Of a stretch of DNA of 64,000 bases, positions 1-53,692 are shown piece by piece; the stretch's first letter is position 1; the number at the start of each line of letters is the position of its first letter. The stretch covers positions 2,847,797 to 2,911,796 of the forward strand of contig JANVCC010000174.1 in NCBI GenBank assembly GCA_025345505.1, in the 5' to 3' direction. The translations under genes and the position numbers were made by a program. This DNA comes from Todiramphus chloris collaris (Eukaryota > Chordata > Aves > Coraciiformes > Alcedinidae). The notes under the pieces were generated by a model that searched no databases, was not told where the DNA came from, and was given only the letters and a program-made list of their open reading frames with translations.

Positions 1-349
1 AGCCCTGGGGCTGCTCCTCAATGTCTGTAGTGGGGTTGGAGGCACCTCCCTGCTGGGTTCCAGCCCTCGGATCATTTCTGTGGCCCTCCTCTAGACCCCC
101 TCCAACAGGTCCATGCCCTTCTTGTGTCCTTGGCATCCTCGCCCTAAGCCAGGAAAGGACCTCACCGTGCCCAGAGCATCCTCCTCTCACGGGCAGCCCT
201 GGTTCCCCAGAGAGCTGAGCCACTTCCCAAGCCGGGGTGGTGGGAGCAGCTCTGCAGGGGAGAGAGGACAGGCACGGGTGGGTGCTGGGCCCCGCTCTGT
301 GCCCGTCCTGTTCTCAGACTCGCCTGTCTCCCCGTGTCTGTGCCCACAG
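1..349 (+). other. AGRN: AGRN intron upstream of the FS1 exon (3' part)
   Basis: This is the 3' end of the intron preceding the FS1 exon. The acceptor AG lies at 348-349 after a pyrimidine-rich stretch. I see no coding exon or repeat in it. The preceding exon must end in phase 1. Confidence 0.75.
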
Positions 350-41684
<41,335 letters not shown>

Positions 41685-44515
41685 ACCCCCAGGGACCCTT
41701 CCTTCTCCTTCCCTCCCTCCTGCCTATTGCTGTAATTATTTTCTATTTTTGTAAACTTATTGCTTTTTATATTTTGGGGGGAGGGGGGAAAGGGAGGGGA
41801 GGAAACACCTTTTCTTTTGGGTTATTTGTTCGGTTGCGGTTTATCCAGGTCAGTCAGACTCGAAATCAAACAGCAGCAACAAAGAACAAACCTTTGAACC
41901 AAGTCTCCAAGAAGTGACAGAAGAACTTCCCCATTGCACCTGCATTTGTAAATCTTACTCATACTTGAAACTACTTTTTGGGTGATATTTTTCCCCCTCC
42001 TTACTTGTGTTCTTGGGTTGTTGTTCATGCCCGCGGGGGAAAGGATGCTGGTGCTGGCGAGACGTGTGGCCTTTGTGGATTCACTGCCTTCCCATCTCTG
42101 CCCTGGCCCCAAAGTCCTCTCTGCAGAGCTGGCTGAGCAGGAAAGTGGCCAGCAGAGGAGAGGGAATTGCCACCCTGCTTTGGGGTCTGGCTCTGCCAAG
42201 CCTTTTCCTGGCCCTGTGTTCACCCTGTCTCCCTCCTCCCCCCGCTTCCTCTCACTATAATTTATGTGTGTAAGGATCTCAAGTGCTTTTCTCCTTTATG
42301 CTTTGTTAAAATCAGGGATGCTGTGCACTGGAAGAGAGACCAAGGTCTGCTCTGAGCAGGCAGAAAAGCATTGCTCTTTGGTTGTCTTATGACTGTTTGC
42401 TGGACTGAGAGGTGCTGTGGGGGAAATGTTGATTTCTCTGTTGGCTCTCCTCCTCCTCCTCCTCCTCTTGGACATGTGCAGAAGCAGCTGTGAAACCTCA
42501 TTTCCACACTTTGTGCTTATCCAGACATGTCCTAACCAACTGCTTGCCCTGGCTGCTCTTCCCAAGAGCTTCTGTGTACCAAGCGTTGTCCCCACCCCGT
42601 GCACCAGTTGAGAACTTGTGGAACATCTTCAAGAGCTGGAAGTGCTCTCCCTCTTCCAGCGCTGTCAAATGGGCTGTGAGGCTACGGGGACTGGGTCCCT
42701 TTTCACTTAAAAAAAAAAACCCAACCCAACCTGTTGGATGTGTCCTTCCATCACCCATGTCTGTTTTCCAGCCTCCGGGCGTGACTTGCCCGCTGTCTAC
42801 CATGAGGATGCTTGCAGCTGGCCAGCATGTGAACCTCTGTAGAGCTGGCATTAGAGCCTCTCCCATGAAGAGAAATTGGGAGTTTTACCTTTGACTTCCA
42901 AGTTTTTTGCAATGCAGGGTCTTCCACGCCGTGATCAAAGCTCCTCGGGACGCTGCCAGCCCAGCAGCAGCAGCGTCAGTGGGAATGGGAACGGGGCGAG
43001 TCAGTTCTCGAGGCAGTAGCATTTGGGAGGAGGGGGTTGGGGGGTGATTTAAAGTATTTTCTTCCTCCACACAAACTTGAAAGCAAATACTGTGGTGCCA
43101 GTTCCAAAGCCAGTATGTGAGTGTCCGAATGAATGTCCGTGTGTCCGCGAGTGTCTGCCAACCAGCACCCGTTTGCGTGCAAACACCGAGTCTCCTGGAA
43201 GCAGGAGAACAACGGGATTGCAGCTAGGAAAGAAACGACCACTTGGGTTCCTTCTCCGTGGGAAGAATTTCCTGATGCTGTGTAGCATCTCTGGCCCTTT
43301 CCAGCGCTGGGGCACGACCGTGTCCCTTTGCCACCCTGAGATGGCAGCTGGCATCGCCCTGTGTAAAACGGGCTCGGTGGAGCGCACAGAATCACTCTGA
43401 AGGATCCCACCAAGTGTTACTTAAAAATCCAGGGTGCCATCATTTTGCAGTTTTCCCCAAAATTTCTAGCAGATCTTTGCAAAGCAGTGCACCCTTTAAA
43501 ACTGTTGGTTCTTGGCACTAAATTTTCAGACATGAAAAGTCAAATTACGTTTCCCTGAGCACAGATGTAACAAAGGGGAAGACTGTAGTGTAAAACTACT
43601 TGGGTTTCTTTTTTTTCTTCTTTCTTATTTTTTTTCATTAGAAGAAATCTACACCCACCCCGAATCTACCCCCAATTTCTTGACATTCCTCTTCAAATCC
43701 AGTGGTTTGGTATTTGGGGGGGGGGGGGGGGGTCCGAAGCGTGTGGCTGGGGGTGCCTGTGTGTGTGGCAATGCCACATTTTAAGTGGCTACTGTATATA
43801 AACGGTGGTTTCTGGGTCTGGAGGGGGTCCTATGGCTGTGCTGTGACAGGGATGGATTGCTGTATTTTGCTCATGAGGTGTGGGTAGACAGGGGTTAACT
43901 TAGGACTGCAGGGTGGGATGGGAGGGAAGTGTGAGACCCTCGACCTGCTGAGACCGAAGCCTGGATGTGCCAACTCCAGAGGGAGAGGGGCACGCGCAGA
44001 GGAAGCTGCTAATTTTCTAGAATGCCACTGAAATGAAGCCAGGGTCACTGCAAAAACAAAAAAAAAAAAAACCCCACACCAAAACCAACTAAACAAAAAC
44101 TCTGTCTGCTTTTGCTGGGGCTTGGAAATGCCTTAAAACAGGACCTTGCGTCCTCATGGTCAAGCATCTTGAACCAAGGTCAGATTCAGCAGTGCTCCCT
44201 AGGGGCTGTGCACTTTGGCTTTATTTTTGATAGCATCTATGCCATCTACGTACAGGAAAAAAAAAAAAGACATTGAGGTTTTTGGATTTCTTTTTGTTTG
44301 TTTGCTTTTTTGTTATTTTGGGGTTTTTTTCTTTTTCTTTTTTTTTTTTTTAAATGTCCATGTGGTTTCATTTATAGGGTAAATTAATGACCATTGTGAA
44401 CTGCTGTATGAATTCTGAAGGGCAATGCACAGTAGAGGAGCAGCATGATATAACCATTACTAACTTGTGTCTTTCGTCGATCACCATGAAATAAAGTTTG
44501 AAAACTATTAAATAT
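41685..44515 (+). other. AGRN: AGRN 3' UTR
   Basis: The UTR is about 2.8 kb from the stop to just after the AATAAA at 44490-44495. It has several homopolymer runs (poly-G near 43717-43732, poly-A near 44056, poly-T near 44336-44352). It also has a Pumilio-type TGTATATA at 43793-43800, a miR-1/206-type seed match ACATTCC at 43683-43689 and a miR-17-type seed match GCACTTT near 44209. There is no long open frame with coding character. Confidence 0.8.
44490..44495 (+). terminator. AGRN: AGRN polyadenylation signal AATAAA
   Basis: A canonical AATAAA is followed about 20-40 nt later by a T/GT-rich stretch (44536-44575), which fits cleavage near 44510-44520. A second AATAAA at 44695-44700 could be a distal alternative. 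Confidence 0.75.
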
Positions 44516-46719
44516 GTTTTTAAGGGGCCTATTGGTTTTTTTATTCTTTTGTACTGTGTGCCTCACTGGTGTACATCCGCCTCCTGGGCAGATAGTGTGT
44601 GAAGTGAAACCAGTATCTCCCATCTCTGTTTCCCGTAGAGCCAGAGCAGCTGATGCACATGCCTGCTGTGTCTTCTACATGCAGCTTTCTTCTAAATAAA
44701 TGCCAAGCTCAGTCCTTTCCAGCCACTGTCTGCAGGTGGAGGACTCTTGTCTGTACTTCCCCTCCTTTCTACCCATCTGGTCGCACTCTGAGTGGTTTCA
44801 CCTACTCGAGCATCCACTAGTTTTTACCCTGTGTAAGCTGAGGAACCATGGAAAGTCAGTCAAAAGCATGCAAGCAGGATGTGGTTTGAGATGCGCCAGC
44901 ATCAAAGTTCCTGCTCTGAACAGGTCTCTCTAATGGGGCCTTTCTACCTGGCCAGAGCCCTAGCTCTCTGATCTCTGCAGCATCATCTGTTCTGCAAGAA
45001 AAGAAAGTGGGAGGTGGAGTTCAATCCAGAGCTTGTGTTCCACCAGTCGGTGGGAAGCGAGGAAAGAAGGTGGGTTTCCTGTCATTGGGCTGGCAGCTAA
45101 TTTAGCAAACGGAGTCCTTTTGCTGCCCAGCAGTGATGCACGTGTGATCCGTGTCCGCACCGGCGCAGCAGGGACCGGCTTCTCGATGGACAATGAGACA
45201 CCGAAGACTCGCAATGGGGAACAATGAGGCCGGTGTTTGAGCAGCCACGGGGCTTGCACAACTCGCAACTGGGGCCGTGTTCTGCTCAAGATCAGCCTCC
45301 TGGCGCAGCGTCTTCTTGACAATGACCTTATTATGGCACAACAGGCACGGGCTTGCAAAGCCAGGACGTCTTCCGCAGGCGTTTGGCCAGCTTGCTGCAA
45401 AGCAGCAGGAGAAAAAGTTGTTGTTGGCCTGGCCAGAAGGAAAAGCCCAGCTCCGGCAGCTGGATGGTTTTTTTTTAACTACAGGCTGGAAAAACCCATT
45501 GCAAGGGGAGAGAGGAAGGAAAGAAGGACAGGAGCCACACTGGGGGCATGCTTGGGCAGGCAGCAAGCGTGACTCAGGGGAATGGCCTGGCCACGTTTCC
45601 TGGCAGCCCTTGCTCTGAGAGCAGCCTGCTCGGTGCTCTCGGGGACACGCTGTGTGTCCATCAAGCCTGACTGCCCAGTCTGCACTTGCTGAGAGCAGAT
45701 TGGGATGTTCTGGGTGCAGAGAACCCCCAGGCTAGCGGTTGGATTTCTCTGCTGGGTATTTCCATGGGATGGGCAGGAGACAGGAGGGCTAAAATCTCAC
45801 AGGAGAGGACCATTTTCACCAGTTACCTGCATCCCAGCTGCATAGTCTAGAAACCAGTACCAAGAAGGGGGGAGATCTGTTCCAGAGGTTTCCTTTTGAC
45901 CTTTTTTTGCCCAAGACGTCGAACAGCAGCTCCTCCCTGACCGTTATGCATCGCCCTGAGGAAAGGTCTTGTTCCCCCCCTCCCACCACCATATGGGACA
46001 AGCACACACAGAAGTCCCAGCTTGGCCTCTCACAATGAAGTCTCAGTGCTGTGAAAGAAGGTCCCAGTAACCAGAGGCCTGAATGGCAGGGGAAATGAGG
46101 AAGGAGAGGACAGGGGTCATTGTTATCAGGGTTGCTATTTGGCCTCTGTGGTCCTCGTTGCCCCGTGAGCAATCCAGTGGCATGCAGGAAAGCTATGCAA
46201 CCCGGCAGTGCTCCTCGCGGAGAAATGAGCTGGCTCCTGCTGCCAGCTCTCTGGGTATTCCCCGAATAGACATGGAATTCGCTGAGTCTTATTATAGTTA
46301 TAAAACTGCTATTTTTGCCGCTACGGGTAGACGGGGCGGGGGCTCGCTGGCTCTATCCTGGCTTTTTCTCTCTCTTGGGCAGCTGGCTTTGTTTTCTCAC
46401 CCAGAATTCATGAAAGGTGCCAGATTCAGGGCATTTCTTTGGGTTAATTTCTGTCTTTTATGTGAAGCACCATGTATTTGACATGAGTTTGAATTTGCAC
46501 TTCAGATCGCAAATCATGCTGTCTTTGTATAAAGCCTATAGCGCACCTGACCCCAGCTTACCCCAGCGGAAGGTTTGGGTGTCACCAGCCCTGTCTCACC
46601 ATAGACATCAGGATGATACCGGGGGGAAGGAACACTTTGTGTTCTCCTGACTCCAAAGTGGCCCCTGAGCTGGGGGGGGTTCAGGGATAACAGAAGATGT
46701 GTTGGTGTGGGTTGATGGG
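44516..46719. other. Intergenic region after AGRN
   Basis: I see no gene here. It holds a second AATAAA (44695-44700), a CpG-enriched segment with three ACAATG motifs (about 45110-45400), and an AT-rich patch with MEF2-like text (about 46270-46320). Open frames on both strands lack recognisable protein features. Confidence 0.6.
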
Positions 46720-47105
46720 AGCAGACTTTTGAGCAGGGCCTGTTGGGACGGGATAAGTGGTGATGGTTTTAAACTAAAAGGGGAGAGATTTAATGGATAT
46801 AAGAAAGACAGAATCACAGAATGTTCAGGGTTGGAAGGGACCTCGAAAGATCATCTAGTCCAATCCCCTTGATAGAGCAGGATCACCTAGATCAGGACAC
46901 ATTTTTTACACTGAGGGTGGGGAAAGCCTGGCCCAGGCTGCCCAGAGAGGTGGTCGCTGCCCCATTCCTGGCACCATTGCAGCTGAGGTTGGCGGGGGCT
47001 CTGAGCAACCTGCTCTAGTTGCTGGTGTCCCTGCTCCCTGCATGGGGGTTGGACCAGATGACCCTTAAATGTCCCTTCCAACCCAAACCATTCTATGATT
47101 CTGTG
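46720..47105 (+). mobile_element. CR1 LINE 3' fragment, sense, interrupted by a second CR1
   Basis: The outer copy reads 'gatggttttaaactaaaagg', then after the interruption 'actgagggtgggg', 'gcctggcccaggctgcc' and 'gggttggaccagatgaccc', ending 'ttctatgattctgtg'. The interruption at about 46811-46900 falls where the related copies at 2226 and 12398 read straight through 'gaaggaagacattt'. Confidence 0.88.
46811..46900 (-). mobile_element. CR1 LINE 3' fragment nested inside another CR1, antisense
   Basis: The plus strand reads 'agaatcacagaatgttcagg', 'gttggaagggacctcgaaag', 'atcatctagtccaatcccct' and 'agagcaggatcacctagatc', the reverse complement of a CR1 3' end only about 90 nt long. Confidence 0.88.
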
Positions 47106-47399
47106 TCTGAGTCTTGCCAGACTGAGATGCTCAGTGTCTGGTGCCTTGGCAGCATGACTCTCAAGTCTCTGTGAACTCAACACCAAAATCCTGACCGTCG
47201 ATAGCGTTTGGGTACCGAGCGCTGCCTGGAGTTGCTGCTGGTGTGAGAAGTCAGACGCTGTCGAGACTGGGGTGCTGTGGCTCCAGGAAGGAAGGCAGAG
47301 GGCAGGCTGAGCGCTGCCGGCTGGGGACCCAGTGCCCCGTGTGCCACCCTTTGAACTGGCAGCCCTGGGGGGGCTGAGAGGAGGACTCCGGGGGCTCAC

Positions 47400-47900
47400 C
47401 TGGGCGAGCGGAGCCGCCGGTGCCGGCGGGGCAGGCGAAGCCGGTCCGGGGGCGGGGCGGAGGGCGGGGATTCCCTCGCGTCACTGGGAGGGGTTTCCCC
47501 GGCGGCCCGGGGCCCAGCGCCCCGGTGGGGTGCGGCGGTGCGGGCAGACGGGCCGGGGCCGCAGCTCGACGGAGCCATGACCTCCCGCAGGTAAGGGTCG
47601 GAATCGAGCCGAGCCGAGCCGAACCGAACCGCGGCTACCGGACTCCGCCGCCTCCTTCGGGCAGCGGCTCGGACCTGCCTCCTTCTGCCGCGGCCGGAGC
47701 GGCTGCGCCCGGGCTGGAGACGCGGATGGGGGCTCGGGGCTCGGTGTCCGCACTGAAGTCGCAGCTCCGGGTCTGTGCCCCTGGGCTGGTCCCCGTCCCG
47801 CGAGCTCTTTCGGGTCGGCCCGGGGAGGAGAAGGCAGCGGGAGAAGCCTGCTCCCCGCAAGCATCTTCTCTCCGCAGGCTCCGTAGCCTGTGCTGGGGAT
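47400..47900. promoter_or_regulatory. CpG-island-like promoter
   Basis: The segment is very GC-rich and dense in CpG, with GC-box sequence 'gggggcggggcgg' at about 47448-47460. It stands out sharply from the flanking non-island sequence. It includes the candidate start codon at 47576 and is the only such island in the last 20 kb of the window. Confidence 0.75.
47576..47591 (+). CDS. Candidate first coding exon of an unidentified downstream gene
   Basis: ATG at 47576 has G at -3 and sits in the CpG island. The frame reads Met-Thr-Ser-Arg, with the Arg codon split (AG) before a strong GTAAGG donor at 47592. No continuation exon is recognised through 64000, so the product is unknown. In mammals RNF223 and C1orf159 follow AGRN, but on the opposite strand, so the placement does not identify it. 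The call rests only on ATG, donor and island. Confidence 0.35.
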
Positions 47901-50900
47901 GCTGGAGAGGGGATGCCAAACCGGGACCAAGCTGTTAAAACTTGCAGTGTCTTTGTGGGCTGCCATCTGAAGGGAAAAAAAACCCCAAAAAAACCCACCC
48001 CAACAATATACCTGGGTGCATCTGGTGTGGTGTTGGTGCCTTCCCCGGCTTCTCCCAAAGAAGCTGCTTCAAAACTTCAGTCTGTTTTTCTCAGTGGCGG
48101 CAGGAGACTGTGTGGCTTGAGGGCATCGTCCCTTCTTGGTCCCTCCTTCTCTGCTTTGGCTGCAAAATGGGTAAAATACCTGTCTGGTACTGATTTGCCA
48201 GCCAGCCCAGGGTGCTGGGTTGGACACATAGCTCCCCAGAGCCGCAGAGCAGAGAGGGGCTTCTTAAGAGCTGGTTTGGGGCTTTTTCATTCCCATCCGC
48301 CCTTTCACGGAGACAGCTTTAAGGTGACCTGAAAAAGCGTTTGTTGCTATTAGAAGTCAAGTGTGTTTTGCAAAACCCTGCGGAGGGTGGTGGCTGGGGA
48401 GCAGCCGTACAGCTGACGGTCACTTCAAGCTGAGAAATGGGATCGGTTACAGGACAGGGAGTGCTTGTTTGGTGTTGGTAGAGGACCCACACAGGCAAGT
48501 CATGACTGGGGTTTCCGCAGCCATCTCTTGAACGGGTAATGACTCCTTATTCTCCTCGTGTGCATTCCTGCAACACGGGAATTCAGGGGGCTTGGTTGCT
48601 TTCTGGGTTTTTTGGGGGTCTCTTGTTGCCATCCAGCACTGAACGTGTTCTGTGAGTGTCTGGCTCAACGTGCAGAAGTTTAGGAAGAGACGATGTTCAT
48701 CTGGGTGGTGCCACAGTGAGTTATGAAACACATCTGCTGATGGGTGATGGAGTAAAAAGCAGAGGGCTGGGACTTGGGGCCTCTGGATTTCATTCTCAGC
48801 CCAGGTAGTGCTCTCTGTGCCTACAGGCAAGTCAATATTTGTCTACACTGCCTGTACCTTGCTAGCTCCACCCTGTCGGGCTGTAACCTAGAGCAGCAGA
48901 CTGCTGGAGACAGCAAAACGGTGGCAACGCTGCTGCCAGCTCAGCGCTTGCAGGAGTCCTGAGAAACCTGGCTAGCTTGAAGTAGTGCTGCTGAGAAGGG
49001 GTCAGAGATGAGTAGATTGGCTTTTGTGCTGGGGCTTAATTGCTCCCAGCATCTGTTGCCCCCATCCTGGTTCTGTAACACTGCTCACGTCCTTTTTCTC
49101 TGTGTTGTGGCAAGACTGGCTTGGCCTCGGCCTTTCTTCTCTTGCCTAGCAGCATGTAGGGTGCCTACCAGATTTGTGTGGCATCTTTCTCTTCTGCCTG
49201 AACCCTGGCTGATCCTGTTCTCACTCTGGCTCAAAGCATGGCCTGGTTCTGCCCGGGTGGATCTACTGAAACCATGAGCTGTGCTGCTGGAGTGTTGAGA
49301 GGCTCAAGCTGTGCCTTGCCAGGGATGGTCACTGCAAGGCCCAGCTGAAGTCCTAAACAGTGAATCCTTTCCATACTGTCAGCATCACACGTGCGTCCTT
49401 TCTTGCAGGGAAACCCCTGAATTAAGGGCACCCTAGCATTAATAGGCTTGCAGGCTGACTTCCAGAGGCCAGTGGCATGGAGCTGCTGAAAGCCAGCGTA
49501 CAGTTGGCCTGCCGTGCTGGGAGAGGGCACTGGGAAGCAGGGGCATCGGTGAGGAAGTGATTTCTCAGTAGCTTGATCCCAACTGTGGTGCCAGTTCCTC
49601 TCTTCCAGGGTCCCCACTGCAGCTGCGTATTCGCTTTGTGTCCGTGGGCTGCTGCCAGGCTGTCACCGGCTGAAAATCCCGAGAGCTGGGGTGGCTCCGA
49701 GTGTGATTGATTGTGCCCTGTCAGGCTTGGAGCCTGCATGACCCGGGGGTTTGTTCTTTACAAGGAAGGCACATGGAAGGCGAAATAAACATCTTTCTGG
49801 GTGTCTGATTCCTTCGCTGAGCTCTCCTGGTGGCCACGCTTTGCTGCGGGGAGAGGCATGGAGGGCTGGCAGATGCTTGGTCACACTGCCAGTGGTCTTG
49901 TGCCAGGCCACGCTAGCCAGCCCAGGGGCCAGCCTGGAAAGCAGTGCCCGTGTGGCAGTGCTGGGGAGGATGGGGGGGAGTTGTGCCTGTGCATGATCTG
50001 AGGGAGAGCCAGGCCCTGGTGTAGAAATAAAACAAGTTTGTTGCCGTCATCCTAAACCACAAAGCTGTTGCAAATACTGAGCTCCAGGCTGCTGCGGGGG
50101 CCTTTATTGCGTTACTTCTTAAAACCAGCTTGTTGAAAGAATGACCGCTTCTTTCCCTCTCCCAGCTTTAGTGGCATGTGACCTCTCAACTGTGGGAAAG
50201 GTTTGGAGGTCAGGGATGTACCACCCCCCAGCAAGGACAGAGTTGGTTCTTCTGGAACGGGGACAGCCTGGGAGTCTGAGTGACCGCTGCCTTTGGTGCT
50301 TATGTCCACCCGGGTGCGATTAGAGAGGCCCTTTGCTGTGACCTAGAGACCTTGGTGGCCAACCCTCCCACCCCCATCGCTGCTCTGGGCCTGGCAGATC
50401 CCAAATGCCCAGTTTCTTTTCCTCGAAAGGAGTTGCACGGTGTCTGGAGCACGTGGTAGGTGGCAGCTGGTTTGTGCATCACCCTTGTCTGCAGGGCAAG
50501 TTTTTTTTTTCTTTCTAGCCGTGCTTCCTGGGATGCTGTAGCTGGGAGGAAGGGAAAGTCTGGAGGAAATGAGTGAATGCCAGCTTCTGGAGTGCTGGGC
50601 TGTTGTACTGCGGTGAAATGCTTTCCTTTCTGTGGCAGAGAGCTGCCGAGTGGCATCCCGTGGTCAAAAAGTTTGACCACTTTTTCCCCTGCATCCAGAT
50701 AAACCTTTTTAAAACCTGGTTTACTGCGGAGCTGAATGGCTTTGTCCACACTGATTTGGTGGCACGTTGTGGGTGGTTTCCTCTGAAGCCTCGATTTGCT
50801 TGTAATGAGGAGCGTAAGCAGCACTGCTGTGGCTGCCGGCGTGGGAAGCGGTGGCTGCTCCAGCGTGGCTGGGAAGGTGGGATTGGCCAAAGTCCTGCAA

Positions 50901-52451
50901 GGGCTTTCTCCGAGATGGTTTACCATGCTCAGGCAGGTCACAGTGCTCTGCAGCTGAGGCATCAAATGCAACCAGCAGTATCCTGAAACCTCGCTTGCAG
51001 CCCAGCCTTGAGCATCTACTGCAGTGGGAGGAGATAGAATGCCAGTCCCCTGACCCAGCAGAGCAGCCTGTGGTCCCAGTTTTCCCACTCCCTTCACCAG
51101 TGAGAAAACACACGCTTCCTGCCCTGAATCCAAATGTAAATATTAACCTCAAGTATTTGCAATAGCTGCTTACTTTGGCAGCTTGGGAGGTGGTGGGGAG
51201 GTGGTAATTTCTGGTCCAGGAAGCAAAACCAGGTCAGTGTTTTGGCATCTTGGATATTCATCACCACCACATCATGGGCAGAACTTAGGGCAGCTGTGGT
51301 TGGAACTGGGATGGTTGGGATCTCGCTGGCAGGAGCGTGCTCAAGCCCAGATTTTCCCTGGTTTTCTAGCTCTTTGGTGAAGGTGTTTTTGGACGTGGGC
51401 TCTGCTAGCAGCAGGACCAGAGAATCAAAGCTCAAAGGCTTTTGTGCAGGGGACTGGCCACCCACACCCTTCCTGCCCAGGTGGGGAGCTGAGAGATGGG
51501 GAATGCGGTGAAGGGAGCTGATGTGCTTCATCACCAGGCTTTCCTGTGTTAAGTGAGGACAAGAACATCGGCAGCGACCTAAATGCCACTTCAATTCCAA
51601 GCCCCCAGCCTACTGTTTATTTCCAGACAGGGCGAGCTCCTTAAGGCAGGTCACAAAACGCAGAAAACCCACCGTTCTCTCCCCTTTTCCAGCGAGGGAA
51701 TAAGAACGGTTAACGCCCTGCTCCGGAGAGGAAACTCGCCTTGTCTACGAGAAGGTTTTGGAGCAGGCCACTGGTGATTTTCCAGCATCCTCTGGTTTCC
51801 CCCCAGGCTGAGCGAGCTGCTCTCGTTATGGTCGCAAGACAAACGAAGCGCTCCGGGCCCCGGGATGCGTTTCTGGGATGCAGCTGTATCTCTTTTGCGG
51901 GCTGCCAAGGAGAATTCCTCGCCGTCTGCAGCGGCAGGGTAAGGCAGAGCGTAGCGAAGAGGAAGCCAGTCTTCCAGCTCCTACTGCCAGAGCTATATTG
52001 AGGGCGAGTTTCCTTTGTGGCTGGGTGGTACCGGAGCTGCTCGCTGCTGCTTCCAGCAGGGTTGAAATTCATCGGGTTTCTAGGAGATGATTCTTCTCAG
52101 GAGCCTCGGAGGCACCTGGGTGAATGAATCGGAGCTTTGTGCTCCGGCAGAGCTCTGCCAGCGGAGCAGCAGGAGCCACCCGGACAATCCCGGGTGCCCG
52201 GGTCTCGCTCGGCACGGAGCTGTGTGACCGCTGTAAGAGAGCCAGCAGAGTGGGACAGACTGCTCCCAGTGCTCCCAGCACCTGAGCTGCCCCCCTCCAC
52301 CAAGGCCCTTCTCTCCAGGGAGGGCTCAGCTGACCACGGCGTGCGGTGGGGGCCCAGCAGAAGTGTGCCCGTGGCTCTGCAGCTCGGAAAGGGGAACAGA
52401 GCTCGGTGCCACCACAGAAACCTGCCTCGTGTCAGCCCCAGAGCCCAGCTG

Positions 52452-52795
52452 GAGGCACTTCTCATTAATGCTTATAAATATAGAACGGGCGAGGGGCAGG
52501 AGGATGGAGCCAGGCTCTGCTCAGGGACATCCAATGACAGGGCAAGGGGTGCAAGCTGCAACACAGGAGGTTCCATGGAAACATCAGGAGAAACTTTTTC
52601 ATAGTGAGGGTGGCAGGCAGAGCACTGGGACAGGCTGCCCAGGGAGGCTGTGGAGTCTCCTTCCCTGGAGATGTTCCAAACCCACCTGGACATGTTCCTG
52701 GGGGACCTGATCTGGGTGATCCTGCTCTGGCAGGGGGGTTGGACTAGATGAACTTTCAAGGTCCCTTTCAATTCTGAACACTGTGATTCTTGGTG
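52452..52795 (+). mobile_element. CR1 LINE 3' fragment, sense
   Basis: The segment includes 'cattaatgcttataaatat', 'aaactttttcatagtgaggg', 'gggacaggctgcccagggag' and 'ggggttggactagatgaac', ending 'cactgtgattctt'. It is the complement-type partner of the antisense copies at 11258 and 61678 (same subfamily text). Confidence 0.92.
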
Positions 52796-53657
52796 TGCAA
52801 AAAGGTAGGCACTGGGTTGGTTTTTCCTGCTGTCATGGAGCTTTTCCCAGGGGCTTGTTTTCCATGCTGATCGCTGCAGGCTGGATCTCTGGTGCCATTT
52901 AAGGCAGCTGGAGGGGAAAGCTTGTGTTCTGTTATGGGAGCTTTGGCTTTTGGCTAGGCCAGTCCTCTTCAAATTGAGCCAAAGGGCTCTGGTCACTCCA
53001 TGGGCAGATCAGCAGCCTGGTCCCTCCTAAGGAGAGCCCTGTGAGTGGGGAGCTTGAAGCTGAGAGCTTTGCTGTTTCCAGCTGGGTCACTCAGTACCTG
53101 TCATCTGTTCATCACTTATCTCCATGGTGCCTTTGTAGTCTTCACCCTCTTACCCTCACAGTGTAGGTGGCCTTTGGTTCCCAAATGTCTCACTAAAACC
53201 TCATTTCCCAAATGCTGACGTTTCGGTTTCCATCCCTGCCCTGAGGGATGAACAAAGCAAACCCTGATTTCCAAGCTACAACCAGACCCGTGCCCTCTGG
53301 GGTGGGGTGCTGAGAGGCACTCTTGAGGCTGCCGTTCTCTGAGCATTGATTAGTCCTTCCTCTGCTGTAGGAACGGGTTTATTCTGTTGCTTGTGCACTG
53401 CCTTGACCGAAAGCCGTGGCTGGGGCAGGGCTGCACTTGCTACCCGATGTTGTGAGTGGTGGGGAGGGATGGAAAGTGGCTCCTGCAGTCCAATTGCATG
53501 TTCCAGGAAATGTGAGTAGGACGGAGCCGAAGCCGATGATGGGGCTGGGCTGGTTGCAGGCTTCCTGCGCCAGTCTGAAGGGAAGAAGGAAATTCTTTGC
53601 ATTAAACCAAGCTGGAAATCAGGAACCGTGTGCTTCCTGTATATGTTTTTGGGTTGG

Positions 53658-53692
53658 GTTTTTTTTTTTTGGTGGTTTTTTTTTTTTTTTCT
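53658..53692. repeat. Two poly-T runs
   Basis: Two T homopolymers of over ten bases are separated by GGTGG. They could be a degraded poly-A tail in reverse orientation, but no element is attached. Confidence 0.7.

Noticed and set aside
45102..45566. 154-codon minus-strand open frame after AGRN
   Set aside because: No domain or family resemblance is seen and there are competing open frames on the other strand.
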